The translations under genes were made by a program, and so were the position numbers. From Desulfatiglans anilini DSM 4660 (lineage in GTDB: Bacteria > Desulfobacterota > DSM-4660 > Desulfatiglandales > Desulfatiglandaceae), in assembly GCF_000422285.1 (NCBI RefSeq), contig NZ_AULM01000001.1, positions 62,001-126,000 of the forward strand: a DNA stretch of 64,000 nt, in the 5' to 3' direction. Position 1 is the first letter of the stretch. Every line of letters starts with the position of its first letter. Below, piece by piece: positions 34,932 to 44,700 of this stretch. The notes beneath the pieces are model-generated. The model searched no databases, was not told the DNA's origin, and was given only the letters and a program-made list of their open reading frames with translations.

Positions 34932-35104
34932 CTTTCCATCCGGGAATGGTCTTTATTAGCCAATCTCGGCGTCAATCTGCACGTTTGCTTGTGAGGCGAC
35001 CTGCAGGTCGCCTCAGCGCAAACGCTTAATTTCCTTGATATTGGCTAAAAATCCTCATTCCCGGATTGGAAACTGAGTCCCACCGCGAAATCATTTCCGG
35101 ATGG
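34932..35104 (+). repeat. Modular intergenic repeat, copy 4 (complete, no insert unit; reference copy)
   Basis: The left arm TTTCCATCCGGGAATGGTC continues to TAGCCAAT. The right arm begins ATTGGCTA and reads back as its near-perfect complement over about 32 bp. Between them GTTTGC/GCAAAC and a perfect 22-bp palindrome (left half GAGGCGACCTG) form the inner stem. The distal end ATTTCCGGATGG is a further inverted copy of the arm. GAACT occurs on both flanks. It ends 23 nt before murA. Confidence 0.8.
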
Positions 35105-35127
35105 ATACGAACTATGAGGAAACCAAA

Positions 35128-36384
35128 ATGGAAAAGATGGTAATAGAAGGCGGCCGCCCCCTCCGAGGGGCGGTTTCCGTGAGTGGAGCGAAAAACGCCG
35201 CCCTTCCGATTATGGCGGGCTGTCTTCTGGGGGGTGGGCGGCATGTGCTGCGAAATGTCCCCCGGCTGCGGGATATTTCCACGATCGTCAGGATCATGGA
35301 GCAGTTGGGGGTGCGCTTCGATGAGGGCGAGGATTTCCTGGGGGTGGACGCCTCGGATTTGAGCGGCTATGAGGCCCCCTACGACCTGGTCAGGACGATG
35401 CGCGCCTCGATCCTGCTGCTCGGCCCGCTTCTGGCCAGGCAGGGAAAGGCAAGGATTTCTCTGCCCGGAGGCTGCGCGATCGGAGCCCGGCCGGTCAATC
35501 TGCATCTGCGGGCGCTGGTGGCCATGGGTGCGGATATGCATCTCGATCAAGGATATATCCACGCCACGGCCGGCCGGCTGAAAGGGGCCGATATCTTTTT
35601 CGACATCCCCACCGTGACCGGCACCGAAAACATCATGATGGCTGCTGTACTGGCGGAAGGCCGGACGGTCCTGCGGAATGCCGCCAACGAGCCCGAGGTG
35701 AAAGATTTGGCGGATCTGCTGCGTGCGATGGGGGCGCAGATCGAGGGCGACGGCGGGGACATCATCACGATCGAAGGGGTCGAGAGCCTGAAGGGCGTCG
35801 AGCATACCATCATTCCGGACCGGATCGAGACCGGGACCTTCATGATTGCCGCGGCGATGACGGGAGGGGATGTGTCGATCAGCGGCTGCCGGCCGGAACA
35901 CGTGGGCGCCCTGATGGAGAAGCTCAAGTCCGCGGGGGTCGGCGTGGAGGTCGTGCCGGGTTGCATCCGCGTACAGGGCTCCGAAGAGATCCGCGGGGTG
36001 GATATCAAGACCATGCCTTTCCCGGGTTTTCCGACGGATCTGCAGGCGCAGTTCATGGCTCTGATGTGCGTCGCCCGCGGGTCGAGCCTCATTCGCGAGA
36101 CGATTTTCGAAAACCGGTTTATCCATGTGAGCGAGCTCAAGCGGATGGGCGCCGACATCGAAATCAACGGCAACCAGGCGCTGGTCAGAGGGAGGGAGCG
36201 TCTTTCAGCGGCCCCGGTCATGGCAACCGACCTGCGTGCGAGCGCCTGCCTGGTGCTGGCGGGCCTGGCCGCCGAGGGCGGCCGGACCGAGGTCAGCCGG
36301 ATCTATCACCTCGACCGGGGCTACGAGGCGCTGGATGTGAAGTTTCAGGGCCTCGGCGCTGCGATCTGGCGCGAGAAAGAATGA
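35128..36384 (+). CDS. murA: UDP-N-acetylglucosamine 1-carboxyvinyltransferase
   Basis: First committed enzyme of peptidoglycan synthesis; adds enolpyruvate to UDP-GlcNAc. Lys22 in SGAKNAALP and the active-site loop [15 protein letters not shown] with Cys116 are present. The cysteine predicts fosfomycin sensitivity. The rest follows the inside-out alpha/beta barrel fold, 418 aa. ATG 35128 follows GAGG at 8 nt; the frame is open further back into the repeat. It is the first of a murA-comEC-radA run on the same strand. Confidence 0.95.
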   Translation: MEKMVIEGGRPLRGAVSVSGAKNAALPIMAGCLLGGGRHVLRNVPRLRDISTIVRIMEQLGVRFDEGEDFLGVDASDLSGYEAPYDLVRTMRASILLLGPLLARQGKARISLPGGCAIGARPVNLHLRALVAMGADMHLDQGYIHATAGRLKGADIFFDIPTVTGTENIMMAAVLAEGRTVLRNAANEPEVKDLADLLRAMGAQIEGDGGDIITIEGVESLKGVEHTIIPDRIETGTFMIAAAMTGGDVSISGCRPEHVGALMEKLKSAGVGVEVVPGCIRVQGSEEIRGVDIKTMPFPGFPTDLQAQFMALMCVARGSSLIRETIFENRFIHVSELKRMGADIEINGNQALVRGRERLSAAPVMATDLRASACLVLAGLAAEGGRTEVSRIYHLDRGYEALDVKFQGLGAAIWREKE

Positions 36385-36388
36385 AACA

Positions 36389-38854
36389 ATGCACCGGCCG
36401 CTTGTTCCCGTTCTTTGTGCATGGGTGGCCGGGATTCTGCTGGGGCACCGGTTCCACTTCGCCGGGGGTTATTTTGTCGCGGCCCTGGGCGCCGCCGCAG
36501 CTGTTTTCGTGCTTTTGACCCTTCTTTTCCCCAGGGGCCGCCGTGTGATGTTTCTGCTCCCTGGAATCGTAGCGGCTGCGGCCCTCGTCGAGAGCATCCA
36601 CCATCCTTTGCCGATCCTCGATGTCCTGGCTCCCCAGGAGCCGCAGCTCGGGCTGGTGGGGACGGTTCTGAATCCTGTCCGTGCCGAAAATGGGCGCGGG
36701 CGATTCGCGCTGGCCGTAGAGCGAGTGATCATCGGTCGGACCGCTCTGAGCGCCGACGAGAAGGTTCTCGTCTCTGTTTACGGCAAGGGGGTTCCCCTGC
36801 GCGCAGGAGAACGCGTTCAGTTGCCAGCACGGCTTCGCGTTTTCCGCAATTTTGCGAATCCCGGCGCCTATGACTACGAAGGCCAAATGGCCTGCCAAGG
36901 GTTCAGCTGCCGGGCGGTGGTTTCGGACGGCCGTCTGGTGGTGCCTCTTGGGTATGGGGAACGGCTCCCTGTCAAAGCGTTTTTCGAAGAAGGACGCGAG
37001 CGTTTTCGGGGGCTCTTGATCGAACGGCTCGATGAGCGGAGGGCGGCGTTTTCTCAGGCGATTCTGCTGGGGGATCGGAGCGCTGTCGATCAAACAACGC
37101 AGGACCGTTTCAATGTCAGCGGCCTGGCGCACATCCTCGCCGTCTCCGGGCTGCACATGGGTTTGCTGGCTGGGTTGACCTTTTTCGGCTTGCGCCGTTT
37201 GCTGCTTTATTCCCCGCATCTGGCGCTGTGCGTGCCGGTGGGTGTCCCGGCTGCATCGGTCACGGCTCTCACCGTCCTGGTCTACCTCGGGATGGCCGGG
37301 TTTCAGGTGTCGGCCCAACGGGCCGTCCTCATGGTCTTGATTTTCCTGGGGGCCGGGCTCTGGGGCCGATCGCGGGACAGGTGGTCCACCCTGGCGTTGG
37401 CTGCGCTGTTGATCCTCGCGGTGGACCCCCAAGCCATCTTTTCCATCTCCTTTCAACTCTCTTTCGGGGCGGTCGCGGGTCTGCTGTGGTTCATGCCCGT
37501 TTTCACGGACAGGCTGGGTCTCAACGCGCCTCGAAAGGGTTCGGAAGGGCGGGGTTCGCGACGCGTATTCGGATATTTTGCCGGGCTCGCGGCGGTTTCT
37601 TTGTGCGCCACCCTCTTCCTGCTGCCTTTGACGGTTTATTACTTCCACCGCTTCCCGTTGGTGGTGGTTCCCGCCAATCTCTCGGCTGTTCCCATCTTGG
37701 GGTGCTGGGTATTGCCGCTGGGGTTGTTCGGCGCCTTTTTACTCCCGTTTTCGGAGGAGGCGGCCGGGGTTCTGGTCGAAATGTCCGGCTGGGGCCAGTC
37801 CGTTGTCCTGTGGCTCGTCCGTTTCTGGGCGGATCTGCCCTGGGCAGGCGTGTGGCTGCCTACTCCGAACGGCTTCGAGATCGCCCTTTTTTACCTGGGA
37901 CTGCTCTCGCTTTACTTTTTTCGACGAAGTCTCTGGGCGAAGCGGCTGGCGATGTCGGTCGCCTTGCTGGTCCTGTTCGATTCCGTCTATTGGGTCAAAC
38001 GGGTCTACCTCAACGAGGATATGCGCGTTACCTTTCTGGATGTGGGGCAGGGCAACGCGGCCCTGGTCGAATTTCCCGGGGGAAAGAAAATGCTTGTCGA
38101 CGGGGGCGGTTTCAGCGGGGGAACCTTCGATGTCGGGCGTATGGTGGTGGCGCCCTTCTTGTGGCAGGCGAAGATTCGACAATTGGATTACCTGGTCCTG
38201 AGCCACCCGGAGGCGGATCACATGGGGGGCCTCCCCTTTATCGCGGCATCATTCTCACCGTCGGAATTCTGGTACAACGGGGATACCGCAGACAATGACC
38301 TCTACCGGCGCCTCGCGCTGACCCTCGAGGAGGAGCGCATCTTCCCGCGGCTGCCGCCCGCCGGACCGGACGCGACGATGATCAACGGGGTGAGGGTTGA
38401 GGTCCTGCAGCCCGGAAAGGACGGGATGGAGCCGGAAGCGGAGGGACTTGGTTTCAACAATCGTTCTCTGGTCTTGAAATTGTCCTATCAGGGCTTCGCC
38501 TTTCTGTTTCCGGGAGACATCGAAAGACCGGCTGAAGCGCTGCTGGCCAACCGCTGCGGGGAGGCCCTCAAGAGCGATGTCCTGCTCTCCCCGCACCATG
38601 GAAGCGCCACCTCGAGCTCCGATGTTTTTCTCGCTCGGGTGCGCCCGCGGATATGTGTCATTTCGTGCGGGGCCGGCGGTGATTTTCCCGACGCACGCAC
38701 CCTTGCGGGTTACTCTGCCAGAGGCTGCGAGGTGTTTCGAACCGATTGCGACGGGGCCGTGGTCTGCACCGTTCGGGAGGGGAGGCTGTCGATGCGCACC
38801 TATAACGGGAGAAAGTTGGAGTTGAGAGGGGCTCCCGGGGAGGGCCTGCTGTAA
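36389..38854 (+). CDS. comEC: ComEC/Rec2 DNA-uptake channel protein
   Basis: Inner-membrane competence protein of 821 aa that is thought to pass single-stranded DNA into the cytoplasm. The N-terminus has several hydrophobic segments and the DUF4131 region. The central competence domain contains HILAVSGLHMGLLAG and about eight membrane spans. The C-terminal metallo-beta-lactamase domain carries FLDVGQGNAALVEFPGG, the metal motif LSHPEADHMGG and a late LLSPHHGS. It starts 5 nt after the murA stop. No other competence genes are near, so natural uptake remains unproven. Confidence 0.93.
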   Translation: MHRPLVPVLCAWVAGILLGHRFHFAGGYFVAALGAAAAVFVLLTLLFPRGRRVMFLLPGIVAAAALVESIHHPLPILDVLAPQEPQLGLVGTVLNPVRAENGRGRFALAVERVIIGRTALSADEKVLVSVYGKGVPLRAGERVQLPARLRVFRNFANPGAYDYEGQMACQGFSCRAVVSDGRLVVPLGYGERLPVKAFFEEGRERFRGLLIERLDERRAAFSQAILLGDRSAVDQTTQDRFNVSGLAHILAVSGLHMGLLAGLTFFGLRRLLLYSPHLALCVPVGVPAASVTALTVLVYLGMAGFQVSAQRAVLMVLIFLGAGLWGRSRDRWSTLALAALLILAVDPQAIFSISFQLSFGAVAGLLWFMPVFTDRLGLNAPRKGSEGRGSRRVFGYFAGLAAVSLCATLFLLPLTVYYFHRFPLVVVPANLSAVPILGCWVLPLGLFGAFLLPFSEEAAGVLVEMSGWGQSVVLWLVRFWADLPWAGVWLPTPNGFEIALFYLGLLSLYFFRRSLWAKRLAMSVALLVLFDSVYWVKRVYLNEDMRVTFLDVGQGNAALVEFPGGKKMLVDGGGFSGGTFDVGRMVVAPFLWQAKIRQLDYLVLSHPEADHMGGLPFIAASFSPSEFWYNGDTADNDLYRRLALTLEEERIFPRLPPAGPDATMINGVRVEVLQPGKDGMEPEAEGLGFNNRSLVLKLSYQGFAFLFPGDIERPAEALLANRCGEALKSDVLLSPHHGSATSSSDVFLARVRPRICVISCGAGGDFPDARTLAGYSARGCEVFRTDCDGAVVCTVREGRLSMRTYNGRKLELRGAPGEGLL

Positions 38855-39079
38855 GAAAACCCTTGTTGGGTGATGGAGGCGGCCCCGCGCTGGATGTTCA
38901 TTTCAAGGTGAGCAAAAGAGGGTTGTGGCGCGGTCCAGGACGGGCCGGTCGGGTTTCGGAAAGCTGAAAACCTCTCGGGAAGGCCCTTTCTTTGCCGTCG
39001 ATCCGGCCCCGGCCGCCCCCACTCGACGCCGTCGGCGGAAAGGGGCAGGTGCGAACCATTTCAGGGTGGATGTTGCTTT

Positions 39080-40447
39080 ATGGGATCAGGAAAAACGAGG
39101 CATCTGTTTGTCTGTGGGAGCTGCGGCTACCAGGCGCCCAAGTGGCTCGGGCGGTGTCCGGATTGCGGATCCTGGAACAGCTTCATGGAGGAAACCGAGG
39201 TCCAAGCCGAGGGCCGTCGGGGCGGGCGCCGTTCGTCCATCGGGCGGCCGGAGCCGATCACATCCATATCCCTCGAGAGCGAAATGCGCTACGTTGCGGG
39301 GATCCCGGAGTTCGACCGGACGCTCGGAGGAGGGGTGGTGCCGGGTTCGGTGACCCTGATCGGCGGCGAGCCCGGGATCGGCAAGTCGACGCTGATCCTG
39401 CAGATTCTTGCAAAGCTGACGGAGGGCGGGAGGTCCGCCCTCTATTTTTCAGGGGAGGAATCGGCCCAGCAGATCGGGCTGAGGGCCGAGCGTATCGGGA
39501 TCCGGGCCGATCGGCTTTTCGTCTTGACCGGGACGTGCATAGACGAACTGCTGAAGCAGGTGGGGGAGCTGAAACCCTCGCTTCTCGCCGTCGATTCGAT
39601 CCAGACCGTTTATTCACAGGACATGGGGGCGGCGCCCGGGAGCGTCGGGCAGGTGCGGGAGGCGGCCCTGCGGCTGATGGACCTGGCGAAGGGGTCGGGC
39701 ATCCCGGTCTTCCTGATCGGGCACGTCACAAAAGAAGGGGCCATCGCCGGGCCTAAGGTCCTGGAGCACCTTGTGGACACGGTCCTCTATTTCGAAGGGG
39801 ACCGCGGGCATCTTTACCGTATCCTGCGGGCCGTGAAGAACCGTTACGGACCCTGCAACGAGATCGGCGTCTTCGAGATGAAGGACGCCGGCCTTTGCGA
39901 AGTGGGAAACCCGTCGCGCATCTTTTTGGAGGAGCGGCCGGAAAACACCTCCGGCTCCGTTGTGTTCCCGTGTCTGGAGGGCACGCGTCCGCTGCTGGTC
40001 GAGATTCAGGCGCTCGTGGGGCCGAGTTCGTTCGGGACGGCGCGGCGGACGGCCTCGGGAATGGATCAGCACCGCATCGCGCTGCTCGTGGCGGTCCTCG
40101 AAAAGCGTCTGGGAATGCAGCTGGCGGAGCAGGATATCTTCGTCAACATCGCCGGCGGCCTGCGGGTCGATGAGCCGGCGGCCGATCTTGGACTCGTTTC
40201 CGCCTTGATGTCCAGTTTTCTGGACCGGCCGGTGCCGCAGGACTGGGTGTTTTTCGGGGAGGTGGGCCTCGCCGGAGAGGTGCGCGGCGTCAATCACCCC
40301 GATCTGCGCATCCGTGAAGCACGGAAGCTCGGTTTCAGCCGCTGCTGCCTGTCCCGCAGCCGTCTCGAGGGGCTTCAGGCGGTGGAAGGCATGCAGTTGA
40401 CCGGCGTAAGGTCGATCCAGGAACTCTTCGATGTACTGTTCGGGTAG
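39080..40447 (+). CDS. radA: DNA repair protein RadA (Sms)
   Basis: RecA-like helicase that extends D-loops in recombination. An N-terminal zinc finger has Cys12, Cys15, Cys26 and Cys29. Walker A is GGEPGIGKST (residues 95-104), the KNRYG motif appears in RAVKNRYGPC, and a Lon-like domain forms the C-terminus (DIFVNIAGGLRVDEPAADL). The 455-aa length is normal. GGGTGG lies upstream of the ATG. The 225 nt between comEC and radA contain no gene. Confidence 0.95.
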   Translation: MGSGKTRHLFVCGSCGYQAPKWLGRCPDCGSWNSFMEETEVQAEGRRGGRRSSIGRPEPITSISLESEMRYVAGIPEFDRTLGGGVVPGSVTLIGGEPGIGKSTLILQILAKLTEGGRSALYFSGEESAQQIGLRAERIGIRADRLFVLTGTCIDELLKQVGELKPSLLAVDSIQTVYSQDMGAAPGSVGQVREAALRLMDLAKGSGIPVFLIGHVTKEGAIAGPKVLEHLVDTVLYFEGDRGHLYRILRAVKNRYGPCNEIGVFEMKDAGLCEVGNPSRIFLEERPENTSGSVVFPCLEGTRPLLVEIQALVGPSSFGTARRTASGMDQHRIALLVAVLEKRLGMQLAEQDIFVNIAGGLRVDEPAADLGLVSALMSSFLDRPVPQDWVFFGEVGLAGEVRGVNHPDLRIREARKLGFSRCCLSRSRLEGLQAVEGMQLTGVRSIQELFDVLFG

Positions 40448-40648
40448 GTCGGGGCGGTCGGCCTTCTCCGCCCCCTTCCCTAAGGGATTCCGCTGACGAA
40501 GACGGACTTGCGACCGGAGTGGAAGACGGGCCCGCAGGCTTGGTGGAGGAGCGCGGGAGAAGCCCCTGTGTTGTGCCTCGAAAGGCCCCGGGTTTCCATC
40601 CGGGTTGCCGCGTGCGGTCTTCACGCTCCGCCCGGACGCCCTGACAGG

Positions 40649-41425
40649 CTACGGATGGCCAGCCGCGCGGGACTCGCCTGGCGCTTTCAGGCGGAAGCGC
40701 CAGGCGCAATACCACTCCTCGGGATGGGGGCCCGGCGGACAGCCGATGCACTCGGTCTCGATGCGGGGATCGATGGCTTCCGCGAAATAGGTGTATTCGA
40801 CCAGACCGACCGAGGTGCACGGGTAGTCGTCCAGCCCTTTGCGTTTGCGTGCCGACTGGACGCGGCAGTCATTCATCTGGAAGACGAAGCTTTCCGCCCC
40901 TTCGTCGATGATGGTCTGCACGTTCACGCGGGCGTAAGTGCGAAAACGCAAGGCTGTTTTCAATCCTTCGAGGCCCGGTCGCTCGGGCAGGTGGAGCAGC
41001 CTGCGGATGGACCAGGCCTCGAAGGGCGAGTACCGCGTCCAGCAGGAATCGTTGCAGCGCTTGGCATCGTTCATGCCATGGGCGAATTCGACGGCCTGGA
41101 ACCAGATGCCGTCATTGGCAAGCCAGTTCTTGGAGACCTCGTCCGCCGCCTCGAGCAGCTCTTCCCGGGAGCGTTCCAGGAGGGGCTTGGGTATGCCCTC
41201 GACCAGCTCGAAGTTGAACAGTTTGGCCATCCGCTTCATTTGCACTGCGTAGGTTTCCTGGTAGGCCGTTCCCAGGACACCGAGGGCCTTGGGCATGCCC
41301 ATCTGGTGCTCCACTTCCCTGAGCCAGAGCGTGTGGTGCACCGCGATGCGGTGGAAGATGTCCAGCACGAACCGGGCCAGGTCTTCCTTGCCCATATCTT
41401 CGGGTCTCGTGATGTCCTCTGCCAT
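40649..41425 (-). CDS. DUF6125 family protein
   Basis: Conserved 258-aa protein known mainly from Desulfobacterota and other anaerobes, distantly like L-2-amino-thiazoline-4-carboxylate hydrolases; function unproven. The C-terminal half is Cys- and Trp-rich and shows FQMNDCRVQSARKRKGLDDYPC in part, ECIGCPPGPHPEEWYCAW, and HGMNDAKRCNDSCW. The cysteines may bind a metal or cluster. The ATG at 41425 has AGGAG 8-9 nt upstream. Upstream lie a good promoter and the parS-like palindrome. Confidence 0.82.
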   Translation of the reverse strand: MAEDITRPEDMGKEDLARFVLDIFHRIAVHHTLWLREVEHQMGMPKALGVLGTAYQETYAVQMKRMAKLFNFELVEGIPKPLLERSREELLEAADEVSKNWLANDGIWFQAVEFAHGMNDAKRCNDSCWTRYSPFEAWSIRRLLHLPERPGLEGLKTALRFRTYARVNVQTIIDEGAESFVFQMNDCRVQSARKRKGLDDYPCTSVGLVEYTYFAEAIDPRIETECIGCPPGPHPEEWYCAWRFRLKAPGESRAAGHP

Positions 41426-41514
41426 GGTCTCGTCTCCTGGTGTAAATGGAATCGGCCGCTCCGGCCGCCTTCTCGATGCAGAGCGCCGGCTGGTCTCGTG
41501 GCGGGTGGAACCGG

Positions 41515-41552
41515 TGAAGCGGTGGTGTTTCATGTGAAACATCACCGCTTCA
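41515..41552. promoter_or_regulatory. parS-like 38-bp palindrome in the DUF6125/smc divergent region
   Basis: Arms of 18 bp with one mismatch surround a 2-nt centre. The core TGTTTCATGTGAAACA (41526-41541) differs from the bacterial parS consensus at one central base. Flanking CGGTG/CACCG and TGAAG/CTTCA extend the symmetry well beyond a usual parS. It overlaps the -10 region of the predicted DUF6125 promoter, so an operator is an equal possibility. Confidence 0.6.
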
Positions 41553-41578
41553 TAGCATGAATCCGCGCTCTTTGGCAA
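41549..41578 (-). promoter_or_regulatory. Predicted promoter for DUF6125
   Basis: On the minus strand TTGCCA (41578-41573), an 18-nt spacer and TATGAA (41554-41549). The palindrome begins inside the -10 box and would also fold as a stem at the start of the transcript. Confidence 0.45.
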
Positions 41579-41662
41579 ATCGATTCATTCAGCGAATAGG
41601 GTATCGAAATACAACATATTGACTTTTATGGGGCCATCTGCCACAGGATATAGTATTTCTTC

Positions 41663-41691
41663 TTTACAAAAGGCCTCAGATAGGCTATAAA
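41663..41691 (+). promoter_or_regulatory. Predicted sigma-70 promoter for smc
   Basis: TTTACA (41663-41668), 17 nt and TATAAA (41686-41691), each box with one mismatch to consensus. Transcription would begin near 41698, about 67 nt before the smc start. Confidence 0.6.
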
Positions 41692-41764
41692 ATCCGAGCG
41701 ATAGCCTTTTTCTGCCGATGTGTTGCTCCGTCTGAAGGAAGGATCGGCCTTACAGGAGGCGCAC

Positions 41765-44700
41765 ATGCGTATCAACAAGCTCTCCATCCGCGGGTTCAAA
41801 TCCTTTATGGACCGGGTCGACATCGCTTTCCCGAAGGGGATCAGCGGGGTGGTGGGGCCGAACGGCTGCGGAAAGAGCAACATCATAGACGCCATCCGCT
41901 GGTGCATGGGGGAGCAGAGCCCCAAACAGCTGCGGGGCCTGCGCATGGAGGACGTGATTTTCAACGGCGCCGGGGATTACAAGGCCTTCGGGATGGCCGA
42001 GGTGTCCCTGCTCTTCGATAACGAGGACGGCGCGGTGACCCATCCCGCCTTCCGGCATGATCCGGAGATCGCGGTCACCAGACGGCTCTATCGATCCGGA
42101 GAGAGCGAGTATCTCATCAACGGCGCCGCCTGCCGGTTGAAGGACATTCAGGAGCTGTTCATGGACACGGGCCTTGGCAACAAGGCCTATTCCATTATCG
42201 GTCAGGGCCGGATCGGCAACATCCTGGAGCAGCGGCCGGAGGAGACCCGGGTGATGCTCGAAGAGGCCGCCGGGATTACCAAATTCCGCCGGCAGGCGGA
42301 AGTGACGGGGAAGAAGATCGAACTCACCGAGGAGAATTTGCGGCGTGTCGAGGATGTCCTTGGGGAGGTGGAACGGCAGATGCGCTCCCTCCAGCGACAG
42401 GCGGCCAAGGCAAGGCGCTACAAGGAGATCTCGGAGGAGATCGCCCGGTTCGAACTGACCCTGGCAAGCAACGCTTATCAGCAGATGCTCGGCCAATTGA
42501 AAGATCGGCTTCAGGCCTCCGAGGGGCTCGTCGAGCAGGAGATCGAGCGGACTGCCGCGCTTGCCCAGGCCGATGCGAATCTGTCGGCGCTCGATGGGAT
42601 GAGGCAGACGGCCGAGAGCGATCTCAGGGATCGCAGACGACGCTATGAAGTCTTGAAGGAAGCGGTCCACCGTCAGGAATCGCTCCAGGAAACCCTCGGA
42701 TCCGAGATCCGGATGCAGCATGAGATGGGCGAGCGTCTTCTGCAGGAAAAGGAAGACATCGTGCGGCGCTGCCGGGAATTGGCCCTCGAGCGCCAGGCCC
42801 TCGAACGTGGAGCGGAGGAAAAACGCCTCGCTATAAGGGAGATGGAGCAGGAACTCGGCCGTCGACGCGAGCACGTGAAGTCGCGCCGGGAGGCCTTCCA
42901 GACGCTCAAGGACGAGTTCGAGGCGGTCCGGGAGGACATCCTGTCGCGGGACAAGCGGCGGGCGGGCCTCAGCCAGGAGTCCGGCTACCTGGAGAAGACG
43001 ATCGAGCAGATCGTCGATCGTCGTTCGCGGCTGGAGACGGAAAAAGGCGAACTGAGCCAGAAGATGGAAAAGGTCATGACAGCCTCCGAGACGCGGGCGC
43101 TTGCCCGTGAGGCTGTTGCGGAGCGGCTGCGGGAGCTCGAGGATGCCATCGCCGGGGAGACCGATCTGCTGGATGAGCTCAAGCAGGTTGGAAGGCGGGT
43201 GGAGACGGAGTTCAAAACGGCCGAAAAGGAGTGGACGGTTTTCCAGACCCGGCTTGGGAGCCTTCAGACGCTTCTCGACAATTACGAAGGGTACCAGAAA
43301 GGCGTCCGCAACATCATGAGGGCGCAGGATCTCGCTCCGCACAAGGAGGGCCGGATCCTCGGCCTGGTCGCTGACATGATCGACGTGCAGCCGCACTATG
43401 AGCAGGCGGTGGAGGCGGTGTTGGCGGAGAACCTCCAGTCCGTGATCGTCGCGACGCAGGAGGACGGACGTCAGGCGGTCGAATATCTCAAGCAGGAGGA
43501 CCGGGGGCGAAGCAGCTTCGTGCCGATCGAGGACCTGAACGGGGAGAACGGCAACGGCCGCAAGATGTATCCCGGCGCCCACCCCCTTGTGAGCTTCATT
43601 TCCTGCCCCGACAAATATGTACCGCTCTTTGGCACCCTGCTGGGACGGACGCTGGTGGTGGACGACCTCGAAACCGCCCTCAAGGCCTGGAAGGCAAACG
43701 GGAAGGATTGCTGTTTCGTGACGGTCGACGGGGACATGGTGGATGAGCGGGGCGTTATCAGCGGGGGGCGCTTTTCGCGGGTTACCCAGGGGCTGCTCGC
43801 ACGCAAACGGGAAATGACGGAATTGAAGGCCCAGGTCGATGCGGGGCGCACCCGTGCGGAGAGCTTGAAAGAACGCCTTGAACAGATCGAAACGGAGGTC
43901 GAGGACCGGCGCATGGCGGTCGAGGCCCTCGACAAACGCAGGTGGGATCTGCGGGATGAGCGCAACGAACTCGACAAGGCCGTCTTCCGCCTGAGCCAGG
44001 AAGTCGATCAGCTGCAAAGGATGTCCGAAAGAGTGAGCGAGGACCTCGAACGCAAGGACAAAGAATTGATCAGGCACCGGGCTGAACTTGAAAAGGTCAG
44101 GGCCGCCCTGGATCTGTGCGCCGCCCGTCAGGCCAGGGAGGAGGCGGCTTTCGAGGAGAAAAAGGCGGAGGTCGAGGCGGCTGCGGAGGAGATCGATCGG
44201 CTGAAGGAGGCCTTCGCGCAGGCGGAAAGCGATGATCGGCTCCTGCGGGAAGAGCGCAGGGGGATCCTGCGTGATATCGAGAGGCTGGATGCCTATGCGC
44301 AAGAGGCTGCCGGCCGCCTGGCGCGCATCGACGAGGATCTGGCCGAAGGCCTGGAAAAGAAGGCCGGAGCCGAAGAAAGACGTGCGGCGGTGGCCAGGGA
44401 ACTCGGATTGGCTTACGCGGATCTGCGCGAGATGCAGGGCTGGATGGAGGAGAAGGAGCGCGCCTTTCAGGGGTTCGTAGAGGAAATCAAGACCGGCGAG
44501 GCCGCCGCCGGGCGGATCAGGGGGGAGATACAGGATCTCAGGGAACGGATCAATCGCCTCCAGATGGCCCATTCCGAGATCCGACTGCAGATGCAGGCCC
44601 TCGTGGAAAAGGTGCAGGAGAACTTCAATCTGGATCTGGCCGCCGTTTTCAGGGAGCATCTCCAGGAGGCGGCTTCGAAGGTCGACCTGGAGAACGAAAT

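Noticed and set aside
36293-37648. 451-codon minus-strand frame opposite comEC
   Set aside because: Low-complexity Gln/Arg/Glu composition and no ribosome site; ComEC on the other strand is clear.
41515-41564. Extended start of the DUF6125 protein giving MFHMKHHRF
   Set aside because: Those codons are the palindrome itself; the ATG with AGGAG at 41425 fits the family.
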